The notes beneath the pieces are model-generated. The model did no database searches, was not told the DNA's origin, and saw only the letters and a list, made by a program, of their open reading frames with translations. Positions 47,525 to 58,210 of a stretch of 64,000 nucleotides of DNA are shown here, piece after piece. Position numbers and translations under genes: made by a program. The first letter of the stretch is position 1; the number at the start of each line of letters is the position of its first letter. The DNA is from Phycisphaerae bacterium (lineage in GTDB: Bacteria > Planctomycetota > Phycisphaerae > Sedimentisphaerales > Anaerobacaceae), in NCBI GenBank assembly GCA_026386805.1, contig JAPLMX010000077.1, forward strand, positions 17,550 through 81,549, read 5' to 3'.

Positions 47525-49048
47525 ATGCGTAAGATGAGTCCTGTGGTGGCGCTGTCGTTCGTCGTGCTTCTGTGCCTGTCGGGTCCGTTCCTGACGCCAC
47601 GCTCGCTCGGGGCATCGGCGTCGGAGCCTTCCCAAGCTCCGGGGCAGGCCAAGGACCCGAACCGCAGTTCGGCCGCCCCGGACGTTTCGGTGGTCGCTCG
47701 CATCGGCGGCGACACGATCCTGCAAAAGGACCTGGAGGAACGCCTGCTTCGGGAAATCCGGCCTCACGAAGAGGAGTACGCCCCCCAGAGCACGCCCGTC
47801 ACGGCCGAGGCGGTCCTTCGAATCATGCTGGGCGAGAAGGCAATGAGCTTGGAAGGCCGTAGCCTGGGCTATCTCAAGGATGAGGCGATTCGCCCCGGCA
47901 TCGAGCAATTCGAGCAGCAGCAGCTGGCGAGAATGCTGCTGGATCGCGAGCTGCGGGACCGGGTGACCGCCGAACCGGCGGACGTGAACCAGGCCATGAA
48001 AGCCAACCCGAAGTGGACCCGCGAGCAGGCCACGGCGATGGTGCAGCAGGCCGTCGCGAACCGGCTGTTCGAATCCTTCCACCAGGGGCTGGTCGAGAAG
48101 TTCCATCTGAAGAAGGAAGTGGGCAACTTCGCGCAGGCGGCCGAGATTCATCAGCGCTTGCTGCAGCGGCCCGTGGAAAAGCGGGGACCGGGCGAATTCT
48201 GGATCAAGAACAGCCAGGTCAAAAACGAGCTGACCGAGCAGGAGAAGCATCTCGTTTTGGCCGGCTATGAAGGGGGAACGTTCACACTCGAGGACTGGTT
48301 TCTGACGGTGTGCAACATCGCTCCGCCGCGACGGCCGCAGGATCTGAGCACCTCGGCCGGCGTGGAAAAGCTGTTGGATCGGGCCTTGCGGCTCCCTATC
48401 CTGGTCGCGGAGGCGAAAGCGCGAGGGTACGACAAGGACGAGAAGCTGCGCAGCGAAATCAGACAACTCGAGGACCAGAATCTGCTGTACAAGGTCCAGG
48501 AGGAAAAGACCAAAGGAATGGGCGAACCGACGGCGGAGCAGATCAAGGCCTATTTCGAGAAGAACAAAGACCGATTCGCCCAGGCGGCCATCTTGAAGAT
48601 CAACCAGATTTGGTGCGAGAACCTGGAGGCCGCGAAGAAGGTGAAGGCGGTTCTGGAGGGCGGCGCGGATTTCGAAACGGCCAAGAAAGTCCATTCTCTG
48701 CAAAGGGAAGAGGCTCCTCACGTGGTGACCGCCGTCGGCGAGGGGCTGTTCTGGGCCGAGTTGTGGAAGGCCGATCCGAATCAGACCGTCGGTCCCATAC
48801 GGGGTTTCTACGGCAGCGGCGTCAAGTGGCGGATGGTGAAGATCCTGGAGAAGACGCCGGCGAAAGCCCAGCCGTACTCCGAGCAACTCGCCAACAGCAT
48901 CAAGTGGACGTTGATCGACGAGCAGCGACAGCACGTCCTGGAGGAATATCGGATGGAACTGCTCAAGAAATATCCCTGCGAGATCTTCGGGGACCGTATC
49001 AAGGGTCTGGATCCGCTGGAGATCGCTGCGAAACAAGGTGATCGCTGA
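47525..49048 (+). CDS. SurA/parvulin-like periplasmic peptidyl-prolyl isomerase family protein
   Basis: Signal peptide; VVARIGGDTILQKDLEERL; PTAEQIKAYFEKNKDRFAQAAILKINQIW... Confidence 0.6.
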   Translation: MRKMSPVVALSFVVLLCLSGPFLTPRSLGASASEPSQAPGQAKDPNRSSAAPDVSVVARIGGDTILQKDLEERLLREIRPHEEEYAPQSTPVTAEAVLRIMLGEKAMSLEGRSLGYLKDEAIRPGIEQFEQQQLARMLLDRELRDRVTAEPADVNQAMKANPKWTREQATAMVQQAVANRLFESFHQGLVEKFHLKKEVGNFAQAAEIHQRLLQRPVEKRGPGEFWIKNSQVKNELTEQEKHLVLAGYEGGTFTLEDWFLTVCNIAPPRRPQDLSTSAGVEKLLDRALRLPILVAEAKARGYDKDEKLRSEIRQLEDQNLLYKVQEEKTKGMGEPTAEQIKAYFEKNKDRFAQAAILKINQIWCENLEAAKKVKAVLEGGADFETAKKVHSLQREEAPHVVTAVGEGLFWAELWKADPNQTVGPIRGFYGSGVKWRMVKILEKTPAKAQPYSEQLANSIKWTLIDEQRQHVLEEYRMELLKKYPCEIFGDRIKGLDPLEIAAKQGDR

Positions 49049-49130
49049 TCCCTCGTGCTGGCTCCGGCCGGGACCCAACGGATTGCCTGCCGCTCGCTTT
49101 GAGCCGGCTTGACCACATTGTAGGAAACAG

Positions 49131-50036
49131 ATGATGATGAACACCGCCCAAGGAAAACCCAGCATGCTGTCGCGCCTGTCCTGTGCCGGGATCGGTGTAG
49201 TTTTGGACCGCATGCTCCCCCGCTTCCCTCCCACCGTCCGGATCGAAACGACAAATGCCTGCAACGCTCAATGCGTCATCTGTCCTCATCGCCGGATGCA
49301 GCGTCCGATTGTCACGATGGGCGATGCCCTTTTTGAGAAAATCATCGACCAGTGCGCAGACCACGGATGCCGAACGGTTCATTTGCACAACTTCGGTGAG
49401 CCTCTGCTCGACAAGCGCTTGCCCGACCGCATCCGCTACGCCAAGGCCAAAGGGCTCTCACGTGTCGCGATCTTCTCCAACGGCTCCTTGCTCGCAGCCG
49501 ACATGGCCGAGCGTCTCATCGCGGCGGGCTTGGATGAGATCAAGATCAGCTTCGATGGTGCCACCCGTGAAGAATTCGAGCAGATCCGCATCCCTCTCCG
49601 ATTCGACGCCATCGTCGCCAACATCAAGCATCTGATCGAGATCCGAAATGCACGGAAGGCCCGTCTGAAGATCAGGATCGCCTGCAACAGTACGTCCAAC
49701 AAGTCTGGCACGATGCAGTTCTTCGACGACTCCGCCGATGGGTTTTCCTTTGGGAGAGTTCACAATTGGGCCGATGCTGAGGTCGAATCGGTCTCCCGGA
49801 CCAGCGCACGGAAACCCTGCTCCCGCGTATGGCGGACGTTCACGATCCTTGCCGATGGCTCTGTCGCGTTGTGCTGTCTCGACTATGAAGGCAAAGTCGC
49901 CCTCGGCAGTGCGGCGGAAACGCCCATCGAGGAAATCTGGCACAGCGACTCGTATCGCAGGATCAGGCATTGGCACAAGACCGCGCGGCAGTGCCAGATC
50001 TCCATCTGCGGCAACTGCAGCAAGTCGTTTTGGTAG
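49131..50036 (+). CDS. radical SAM/SPASM protein
   Basis: RIETTNACNAQCVICPHRRM (CxxxCxxC), LHNFGEPLLDKRL, C-terminal Cys set FTILADGSVALCCLDYEGKVALG. Confidence 0.88.
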   Translation: MMMNTAQGKPSMLSRLSCAGIGVVLDRMLPRFPPTVRIETTNACNAQCVICPHRRMQRPIVTMGDALFEKIIDQCADHGCRTVHLHNFGEPLLDKRLPDRIRYAKAKGLSRVAIFSNGSLLAADMAERLIAAGLDEIKISFDGATREEFEQIRIPLRFDAIVANIKHLIEIRNARKARLKIRIACNSTSNKSGTMQFFDDSADGFSFGRVHNWADAEVESVSRTSARKPCSRVWRTFTILADGSVALCCLDYEGKVALGSAAETPIEEIWHSDSYRRIRHWHKTARQCQISICGNCSKSFW

Positions 50037-50198
50037 CATCGCGGGCTGTTGCCTGCCCCCATTTGTCTTTCCCTTTCAGGCGAGAGACTATATGATAACA
50101 TACGCTGACGGTCGCCGGTTCTGTCTCGTAGTGGGCAAACGGTGCTGCCTGTTGATTGGGGAAATACGACTGGTGCATTCTCGACATCGTGACTACGG

Positions 50199-51785
50199 AT
50201 GATCTTCACCTTACATCGCTATATCTTCTGTGAGCTGCTCAAGGTCTTCGTCTTGGCCACGGTCGCGTTGACGCTGATCTTGAGCCTGGGCGGGATCTTG
50301 CGTCCAGTCCAGGAGTACGGGGTGGGACCTCGGCAGGTCGTTCATATCCTTCTCTATTTCATGCCCATCACGCTGACGTTCGTGCTGCCGATGGCGGCGC
50401 TCTTCGCTTCGGCGTTGACCTACGGGCGATTCGCCGTCGATAACGAGCTCGACGCCTGCCGGGCCAGCGGGGTCAGTCTGCTGACGCTCATCTATCCGGG
50501 GTTCGTGCTGGCGCTGCTGGTGGCGATCGCAAATCTGCTCTTGAGCTTTCGCGTCATGCCGTACTTCGTGCATCTGGCTGAGAAGTCCATGAAGGCCGAC
50601 GCCAGGCAGATCCTCTTCCGCAACATCCAGCGCAAGGGCTACTATAGCCTGCCGCCCGATGGGCGGTATTTCATCTACGCGGACTACGCCGATCCGATGA
50701 GCGGCACCCTGTTCGGCATCGTCGTGGTCCAGTACGAGAATGAGCGGATCAAACGGATCGTTACCTCGGAAGCCACCAAGGTGCAGTTCGATCCGCACGA
50801 CAAATTCAACGAGGTGCAGCTCAACGTCTACAACGCCAGGCAGATCGGCGATGCGGCGAACGACTACTGGGGCCGGATCGGGTCGCTGCTCCTGAAGAAG
50901 GAATTCGGGTCGCTCCTGGGCGACAAGATCAAGTTCAAGAAGGTCGATGAGGTGAAGCGGATTCGCGCCGACCTGATGCAGTTCGACCCCATCGCCAAGA
51001 TCGCGCGCACGGCTTACGTGCAGCTTGCCACCGAGATGCTCGCCCAGGACATGGGCCGCAGACTCCGCGCGTCGCCGGGGGACTTTTATGATCTCAAGGG
51101 TTCCCCTCACTCGGTTCGGTTGTCGGCGACCGCCTGTGCCCTGGACAAACGGATGGTCATCTCGCTCAAGCCGCCGGTGATCGTGGAGGAATACGACACT
51201 CGTACCGGCGAGCGTCTTCGGAGGCTGCGGTGTGAGAAGGCCGAGATCTATGTGGAGGAGGACCCCGCGAATCCCAGGCTGGGTCTCGATTTGCACAGCG
51301 CCCGCGACGAGGTCGGGGGGAGCCTGCTGGTGCAATACGTGGTGGCGGACTTGGCCCTGCCTGACACGATCCGACAGAGCCTGGAGCGCCAGCCGATTCT
51401 GTCGGCCGTCTCCTCGCGGGCCCAGGTCACGTCGATGCTGGGAGGGCCGCCGAGCTCGATCCTGGCAGGGCAGCAGACCAACCTGAACGCCGTGATCGTC
51501 CACACCCAGGCCGCCATGAAGTCCGAGATGAACTCACGCCTGGTGTTCGGGATCGGCGGTATCCCGATGATCCTGATCGGGATCGGTCTGGGCATCGTCC
51601 AGCGGGGCGGCCGCTTGCTGGGCGCCTTCGGGGCAAGCTGCGTGCCCGCCGCGGTCATCAGCGGCAAGCGCCTCGTGGAAACCACCGGCCCTCGCGGTCC
51701 CTCCGGCGTCCTCGTCATGTGGGCCGGTGTGGCGTTCCTCGTGCTTCTGACCGCGTGGATCTACCGGAGACTGTTGCGGCGATGA
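50199..51785 (+). CDS. LptF/LptG-type lipopolysaccharide export permease
   Basis: YjgP/YjgQ topology: FVLPMAALFASALTYGRFAVDNELDACRASGVSLLTLI. Confidence 0.8.
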   Translation: MIFTLHRYIFCELLKVFVLATVALTLILSLGGILRPVQEYGVGPRQVVHILLYFMPITLTFVLPMAALFASALTYGRFAVDNELDACRASGVSLLTLIYPGFVLALLVAIANLLLSFRVMPYFVHLAEKSMKADARQILFRNIQRKGYYSLPPDGRYFIYADYADPMSGTLFGIVVVQYENERIKRIVTSEATKVQFDPHDKFNEVQLNVYNARQIGDAANDYWGRIGSLLLKKEFGSLLGDKIKFKKVDEVKRIRADLMQFDPIAKIARTAYVQLATEMLAQDMGRRLRASPGDFYDLKGSPHSVRLSATACALDKRMVISLKPPVIVEEYDTRTGERLRRLRCEKAEIYVEEDPANPRLGLDLHSARDEVGGSLLVQYVVADLALPDTIRQSLERQPILSAVSSRAQVTSMLGGPPSSILAGQQTNLNAVIVHTQAAMKSEMNSRLVFGIGGIPMILIGIGLGIVQRGGRLLGAFGASCVPAAVISGKRLVETTGPRGPSGVLVMWAGVAFLVLLTAWIYRRLLRR

Positions 51786-51822
51786 AGGACAATGACCCGA
51801 TCCAAGGCGAAGGAAGTGCATG

Positions 51823-51910
51823 ATGGACTTCGGGGACGGCGTGGACAGGATGGAGTCGGCACAGCGTCCCTGTCGTCCATGAAGTCCAGGTTGTCCACGG
51901 AGCCCACGGA
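51823..51910. repeat. opposing arrays of 9-nt units
   Basis: ATGGACTTC/GGGGACGGC/GTGGACAGG/ATGGAGTCG (51823-51858) versus GTCCCTGTC/GTCCATGAA/GTCCAGGTT/GTCCACGGA/GCCCACGGA (51866-51910). Confidence 0.85.
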
Positions 51911-51918
51911 GGCAAGAA

Positions 51919-53019
51919 ATGAGAATCCTCGATCGATACATCGCAAAGAGCTTCCTGATCGGATACGTCATTTCGTTCTGCGTTCTCATCGGGCTGCGGG
52001 TGATCATCGATCTGTTCGTGAACCTCGATGAGTTTGCCGAGCACGTCGACCTCGGGGCGTGGTCCGTGGCCAAGAACATTGTCACGTACTACGGCGTCAA
52101 CATGACCCTCTACTTCCGCGACATCGCGGGCGTGATCATCGTGGTGGCCGCCGCCTTTTCCCTGGGCAAGATGGTGCGGGCCAATGAGTTGGTGGCCATG
52201 ATCGCCTCGGGCGTCAGCGCCAAGCGGATCGTCAGTCCCATTCTGATTCTGGCGCTCTTCTTCACGGGACTGTCCGTCGCCGATCAGGAGCTTCTGATCC
52301 CGCGGATCAGCGACAAACTCGCGCGGAACGTGAACGACCTGACGGCCAAGGCATTCTATGCGATCTGGTTCATGCCGGCCGGGGACGGCGCCCTGCTTTG
52401 CTCGATACGGTACGATGTTGAGACGCAATCGTTTCACCATCCCACGATCATCACCCGACGGCCCTCCCCAAAGCCGGGCGTGTGGGACGTGACCGGCCGG
52501 ATCTCGGCGGACCTGGCGACCTACAACCCGCAGACGGGAGAGTGGGACCTGGTCAACGGTCTATACGTCAGCACGGACTCGAGCGTCGCGCCCAAGCCGG
52601 TGGCCTCGTACCACGCGCTCGATCTTCTCCCGAAGGACATCGCGATCCGACGCAAGTCCGGATACAATTCCCTGTTGAGCTCTCGGCAACTGGCGGCCCT
52701 CGCGGCCCAGCAGAGCAAGATGAAGGACATGGCTCAGCTCCTGAGCCAAAAGCACTTCCGCATCACCGACCCGATCATCAACCTGACGATGCTCATGGTG
52801 AGCCTGCCCGTGCTGATCTGCCGCGACCCCCGGACGATGAAGTCCGCCGTCTTGGTCAGCTTCGGCCTGACGGCGGCCTGCTTTGTCACCACGTTCGTCT
52901 GCAAAATGTTCGCGACGGAGATCGTCTTCGAGCGGGTGATGCCGGAGTTGTGGGCTTGGCTGCCTGTCTTTATCTTTCTGCCTATCGCTTTCATCGAGCT
53001 GGACTCGATGAAGACGTGA
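51919..53019 (+). CDS. LptF/LptG-type permease
   Basis: MRILDRYIAKSFLIGYVISFCVLIGLRVIIDLFVNLDEF; FSLGKMVRANELVAMIASGVSAKRI. Confidence 0.85.
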   Translation: MRILDRYIAKSFLIGYVISFCVLIGLRVIIDLFVNLDEFAEHVDLGAWSVAKNIVTYYGVNMTLYFRDIAGVIIVVAAAFSLGKMVRANELVAMIASGVSAKRIVSPILILALFFTGLSVADQELLIPRISDKLARNVNDLTAKAFYAIWFMPAGDGALLCSIRYDVETQSFHHPTIITRRPSPKPGVWDVTGRISADLATYNPQTGEWDLVNGLYVSTDSSVAPKPVASYHALDLLPKDIAIRRKSGYNSLLSSRQLAALAAQQSKMKDMAQLLSQKHFRITDPIINLTMLMVSLPVLICRDPRTMKSAVLVSFGLTAACFVTTFVCKMFATEIVFERVMPELWAWLPVFIFLPIAFIELDSMKT

Positions 53020-53364
53020 CCGGGCCGCAGAATTCCTTGAGCGTGGGCCGTCAGATGCGTAGCATGGTCTGGACCGGCCTCCATGCGTATGCCGTGGTCC
53101 GTGCCGAAGTCCTTTCGAACTGACGCAGAACCTGATTGCGGGAAGGGCAGGGTGTCACCGGCCTCGTTCGGTCTTGACACAGGGGTGGTAAATCGGGTAA
53201 CATAAAAAAAACGTGGGTGTGGTCTGCCGATCGTTTACGCCTGGATTGTGCGGGCAGAACGTCGCCGCCCGGTTTACGCGGCGCACCATCATGGTCACGG
53301 TCATGGCGAACGGGGACGCGCACCCTACAGGGACAATGCCGTCGGTCCACAGGAGTCGACAGAC

Positions 53365-56274
53365 ATGGGGTCAGTGACATATCGGTTCGGACTCCTTCTG
53401 GCGGCCTTGGCTTTGGGCATTGGTGCGGCTGGGTTTGGACAGACGAGGCGTCCGGCCCCGGTCTTGGTCGTGGTCAACGAGATCATGGCGTCTAACCGCC
53501 AGACCCGCGCCGATCCGCAGGGCGAGTACGACGACTGGATCGAGCTGTACAATGAGGCCAGCATCGCCGTCGACGTGGGCGGATGCTTCCTGACGAACGA
53601 TCTGTCCCAGCCGACGAAGTGGCAAATCCCCACGACCAATCCCGCTGCGACGACCATTGCAGCCCACGGCTATCTGCTGATCTGGGCCGACGGCCAAGTC
53701 ACCGACGCCGGCCTGCACGCCGGCTTTCGACTCGGCGCGAAAGGGGGACAGGTCGGTCTTTTTGCCACTGATGGCGTGACGGCAATCGACAGTATTTCCT
53801 TTGGACCGCAGCAAACCGATGTGTCCTACGGCCGCGTCCCCGACGGCGGCCCCGAGCTGCGGGCCATCGCGTCGCCGACGCCCGGAGCGGCCAATGTGGT
53901 CCTCTACGAGGGCGTCGTCGAGCCGCCCCGGATCGATACGAGGACCTGCTTTTGCACCGAGCCAATCACTGTCGCGATCGCTACGGCGACCGAAGGCGCC
54001 ACGATCTACTACAGCGTCGATGGCAGTGACCCGTTGAGCCCAAATCCGACGAGAAGCCGGTCCGCTGCGTCCATGGGCTCCGTCTACACGGCGACCGTTC
54101 AGATCGCCAAGAGTACGACGTTGAAAGCCGCCGCCACCAAGTCAGGGTGGCGGACCAGCGACGTCAGCACGGCGCGGTATATCTTTCTCGGTCCGGACGT
54201 GCAGGGCTTCAGCTCACCGCTGCCGATTGCCGTGATCGATACGTTTGGCCAGACCGTCTCGACGACGAAGATCCCCGCGTTTGGCGCCTTCTTCAATACG
54301 GGCGACGGCGGCAGGGCCACGGTCACCGGCCCAGTCGACTTCGTCGGCCCAGCGGGCATCAACGTTCGCGGCAAGAGCTCCGCCGGTTTTCCGAAGAAGC
54401 AGTATCACTTCGAGACGCAGGACGGTCAGGGTCACGGCAAGAACGTGTCCATCCTGGACTTTCCGGCGGAGTCGGACTGGGTCCTCCAGGGGATGTACGC
54501 CGACAAGTCGCTGATGCGCAACGTCCTCGCCTATCAGTGGAGCGATGACCTGGGGCAGTGGGCGGCGCACACGCGATTCATCGAGCTGTTCCTCAATTCG
54601 GACGATTCCGATGTCACGATGGGCGACTACATCGGCGTGTACGTGTTCATGGAGAAGATCAAGATCGGCCCAAACCGCGTTAACATCACGAAAATCGGGC
54701 CGAGCGACAACGCCGAACCGGAGATCTCCGGCGGGTACATCATTGCCAAAGACAAGGTCGATCCGGAAGACCAGACATTCAACACCAGCCGGGGCCTGAA
54801 CTTGGTCTTCAAGGACCCGAGCGGTCCCAATCTCACGCAGACCCAAAAGGATTGGATCAAGAATTACCTGGACACGTTCGAGGCGGTGCTGTACGGCGTG
54901 AATTTTGCAGACCCGACCAACGGCTACCCCAAGTACATTGATGCCGGCTCCTTCATCGACAATCACATCCTCATCGAGCTGACCAAGAACGTCGACGGCT
55001 TTCGCCTGAGCACCTATTATCATAAGGACCGCAACGGCAAGCTCGTCATGGGCCCCGTCTGGGACTACGACCTCTCGCTGGGCAACGCCGCTGGCTACTG
55101 GAACGACGGCTGGCTCCCGACCGGTTGGTATTTCAGCCATCTCGGTGATGGCGACTACCCTTACTGGCGGCGGCTGTTCGAGGACCCCGAATTCCAGATG
55201 CGCTACGCGGACCGGTGGTTCGGCTTGCGGCGGGACCTCTTCACGACGAGCCGCCTGCTGGGCATCGTGGAAGGCTACGCCGCGCTGCTCGACGAACCGG
55301 CGGCCCGGAATTACGCCCGCTGGCCGACCCTCGGTATCTACGTCTGGCCGAACTGGTTCATCGCCAATACGTACCGCGAGGAAATCGCCTGGATACAGGG
55401 CTGGATCGCCAACCGGCTGGCATGGATGGACGGCCAGATCGCCGTGGACTTTGCGCCGGCCCCGCCTGTCTTCAACCGCCAGGGCGGGCCGGTGAGTGCG
55501 GGATTTGAGCTGACGATGAACGCACCCGGGCCGATCTACTACACGCTCGACGGCTCGGACCCCCGCGCGATCGCGGGGCCGGTCCAGGCGCCGGTCGGCA
55601 CGACCCTCGTGGCCCAGAATACGCCCAAGCGAGTCCTCGTGCCCCTCGGACCGGTGGATAGCGCCTGGCGGGGCGGCAGGGCGTTCGATGACTGGGCCTG
55701 GACCACCGTCACCGGCGGCTCGGGCAGTATCGGCTACAACCTGGGCACTCGCGCAGGGAGCCGTTTCAGTCTCGACGTGGGGGCCGTGATGTATGGTCTG
55801 CGAACGAGCTGCTATGTCCGCGTGCCCTTCACGTTCACGGGCAATCTCCGGAACTTGGCCGGCCTGACGCTGAAGATCCATTACAACGACGGTTTTGTGG
55901 CCTACGTCAACGGCGTCGAGATCGCCCGCCGCAACTTCGCGGGGATGGCCGCCTGGAATTCCGCGGCGGACCGACAATGGGACGCCGATAATTTCGAGAG
56001 CATTCCGATCGTCAATTTTGCCGACGCGCTGCGACAGGGCGACAACCTCCTGGCGATCCAGGGCCTGAATGTCTTGGCGTCGAGCCCGGACTTTCTGATC
56101 TCGGCGGAGCTTACGGCCGACGAATCCAGCGGGCTGCAAACCCCCGCGCGAATCAGCAGTTACACAGTGCCGATTCGTCTTCAGGACAGCGTGCAGGTCA
56201 AGGCGCGGGCGCTGGTCGGCGGCCGCTGGAGTGCTCTGAACGAGGCGGTCTTCACCGTCGGGCCGATCCGCTGA
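53365..56274 (+). CDS. secreted CotH kinase-like protein with lamin-tail and chitobiase-C-like domains
   Basis: LTD: VVNEIMASNRQTRADPQGEYDDWIELYNEA; CotH: GINVRGKSSAGFPKKQYHFETQD...LNSDDSDVTMGDYIGVYVFMEKIK...GPVWDYDLSLGN; CHB_HEX-like ITVAIATATEGATIYYSVDGSDP. Confidence 0.8.
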   Translation: MGSVTYRFGLLLAALALGIGAAGFGQTRRPAPVLVVVNEIMASNRQTRADPQGEYDDWIELYNEASIAVDVGGCFLTNDLSQPTKWQIPTTNPAATTIAAHGYLLIWADGQVTDAGLHAGFRLGAKGGQVGLFATDGVTAIDSISFGPQQTDVSYGRVPDGGPELRAIASPTPGAANVVLYEGVVEPPRIDTRTCFCTEPITVAIATATEGATIYYSVDGSDPLSPNPTRSRSAASMGSVYTATVQIAKSTTLKAAATKSGWRTSDVSTARYIFLGPDVQGFSSPLPIAVIDTFGQTVSTTKIPAFGAFFNTGDGGRATVTGPVDFVGPAGINVRGKSSAGFPKKQYHFETQDGQGHGKNVSILDFPAESDWVLQGMYADKSLMRNVLAYQWSDDLGQWAAHTRFIELFLNSDDSDVTMGDYIGVYVFMEKIKIGPNRVNITKIGPSDNAEPEISGGYIIAKDKVDPEDQTFNTSRGLNLVFKDPSGPNLTQTQKDWIKNYLDTFEAVLYGVNFADPTNGYPKYIDAGSFIDNHILIELTKNVDGFRLSTYYHKDRNGKLVMGPVWDYDLSLGNAAGYWNDGWLPTGWYFSHLGDGDYPYWRRLFEDPEFQMRYADRWFGLRRDLFTTSRLLGIVEGYAALLDEPAARNYARWPTLGIYVWPNWFIANTYREEIAWIQGWIANRLAWMDGQIAVDFAPAPPVFNRQGGPVSAGFELTMNAPGPIYYTLDGSDPRAIAGPVQAPVGTTLVAQNTPKRVLVPLGPVDSAWRGGRAFDDWAWTTVTGGSGSIGYNLGTRAGSRFSLDVGAVMYGLRTSCYVRVPFTFTGNLRNLAGLTLKIHYNDGFVAYVNGVEIARRNFAGMAAWNSAADRQWDADNFESIPIVNFADALRQGDNLLAIQGLNVLASSPDFLISAELTADESSGLQTPARISSYTVPIRLQDSVQVKARALVGGRWSALNEAVFTVGPIR

Positions 56275-56814
56275 GAGTCCGAGCAATTCCGGCGCGCGGA
56301 TCATGCTCCAGGACGCCCGCGACGACAAAGCCGCCTGTGGCGCCCGAGCACCAACCTCGGCGGTCCGCTTGAGCTTGCCGAAGAATTGGCAACCCTCAAG
56401 CGTGTCGTTGATCGCGGCCTTTCCACAGGGGAGAAGGTAGGGGGTGCTTCGTCGTCACATGCCCGCAGGCGACAGGCGGGGCGGCCGAGGGGATGAAGAC
56501 CGGCGCGTTGGAACGATAGGAAGAGGTTGTGTCAAGCGGTCCTGAGGTGTCCGGAGTCTTGCCGGCGGTCCAGAGTTTCGCCTGCTGCTACGTCCACGAG
56601 AAACAACAGCATCACAAATAGCGTGAGAATCATCTCATTCATACACCCATCTCTCCACCAGTGCCACTATCACACGGACACGGAAATACCCGGCCGTCTG
56701 CACCCCACGGCCGAGCCTTTTACGGGCCAAAACCAGGTGCCATACAACACATCTTTTCGACCGAAATAGGGAGCATCTTTAGCCGATGTATGGGGAGGTC
56801 CGGAATTCATCGCC

Positions 56815-58083
56815 TTGCTGCGGTTATTTCCGGACTTGGCCCCTCAATACGCCTTTGACAACCCGTGGCGGACGTTCTATGATCATTTGTTATCTGCCAA
56901 CCCTGACCAGGATGAATTGGAGTCCGTACCAGTGGAATCGAATCACGATTATCAGGATCATCAATCCTCGGCGGCCCGGCCGCGATCTCAGACGTGGCTT
57001 ACTCTGTTCCTGCTGATCCTGGTCTTGCTGCTTCTGTTCAAGGAGGCGAGGACCTGGCTTCCCGATCTCTACTACCAGGGCGCTCAGCCTCGCGCCGTGA
57101 CCGCCCGCGGCGCTCTGGCCGAGGACGAAAAGGGCACGATCTCGCTCTTCAAGTCGGTCTCGCCGTCGGTGGTGTTCATTACGACGATGGCGGTCCGGCA
57201 GGACTTCTTCAGCTTCCGGGCGTTGGAAGTGCCGCAAGGCGCCGGCTCCGGTTTCGTCTGGGACGCCAATGGCTACATTGTGACGAACTACCACGTCATC
57301 TCGGACGCCCCAAGGGCGCGGGTTACGCTGGCGGACCAGTCCACGTGGCCGGCGCAGCTCGTCGGCGCCGAGCCGGACAAGGACATCGCCGTGCTGAGAA
57401 TCGACGCCCCGAAGCACCTGTTGCCGCCGATCCCTATCGGTACGTCGAACGATCTCCAGGTCGGGCAGAAGGTCTTCGCCATCGGCAACCCCTTCGGCTT
57501 CGACCAGACTCTGACGACCGGCGTCATCAGCGGCCTGGGGCGCGAGATCGAGTCCGCCACGCACCGCCCGATCCAGGGTGTCATCCAGACCGACGCCGCG
57601 ATCAACCCCGGCAATTCCGGCGGCCCGCTGCTCGACAGTGCCGGCCGGCTCATCGGCATCAATACGGCCATCGTTAGCCCCTCCGGGGCCTACGCGGGCA
57701 TTGGCTTCGCCGTGCCGGTCGATGGGGTCAACCGGATTGTCCCGCAGATCGTTCGCGGCGAGAAGATCAAGAAGCCGGCCCTGGGCATCAGGTTCCCCGA
57801 GGATTACGCCGTCCGCCGCCTCGGACTCGAAGGTGTGCTGATCACCTACGTCGCGCCGGGCAGCGCCGCCGACAGGGCGGGCCTGCGGCCGACCCAACAA
57901 GACCAGTTCGGCCAGCTCATCCTGGGCGACCTGATCGTCGCCGCCGGGGGCAAGCCCGTCCGCAACGGAAACGACCTCTTCCGGGCCTTGGACTCCCACG
58001 AAGTGGGCGACACGCTGACCCTGACGATCATCCGTAATGGCGGCAAGGTGGACGTGGAGGTCCAACTCCAGGCCCTGCCGTGA
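56815..58083 (+). CDS. HtrA/DegP-type serine protease with PDZ domain
   Basis: GSGFVWDANGYIVTNYHVI, DKDIAVLRID, QTDAAINPGNSGGPLLDSAGRLIGINTAI, PDZ-like C-term. Confidence 0.9.
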   Translation: MLRLFPDLAPQYAFDNPWRTFYDHLLSANPDQDELESVPVESNHDYQDHQSSAARPRSQTWLTLFLLILVLLLLFKEARTWLPDLYYQGAQPRAVTARGALAEDEKGTISLFKSVSPSVVFITTMAVRQDFFSFRALEVPQGAGSGFVWDANGYIVTNYHVISDAPRARVTLADQSTWPAQLVGAEPDKDIAVLRIDAPKHLLPPIPIGTSNDLQVGQKVFAIGNPFGFDQTLTTGVISGLGREIESATHRPIQGVIQTDAAINPGNSGGPLLDSAGRLIGINTAIVSPSGAYAGIGFAVPVDGVNRIVPQIVRGEKIKKPALGIRFPEDYAVRRLGLEGVLITYVAPGSAADRAGLRPTQQDQFGQLILGDLIVAAGGKPVRNGNDLFRALDSHEVGDTLTLTIIRNGGKVDVEVQLQALP

Positions 58084-58210
58084 CCGGCCGGCGCAACGTG
58101 AATCCACTCGCGTAGAGACACCGGGGCGAGCAGTGAGACGACAGATCACATCACTCGTTCGGCGTTGCCCGCGCCTCTGCGCGAGATCCGATCACTTCTG
58201 CCTCGAAGGG

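Noticed and set aside
54214-56328. 704-aa minus-strand ORF opposite the CotH protein
   Set aside because: Antisense to a well-supported CDS; composition typical of shadow ORFs
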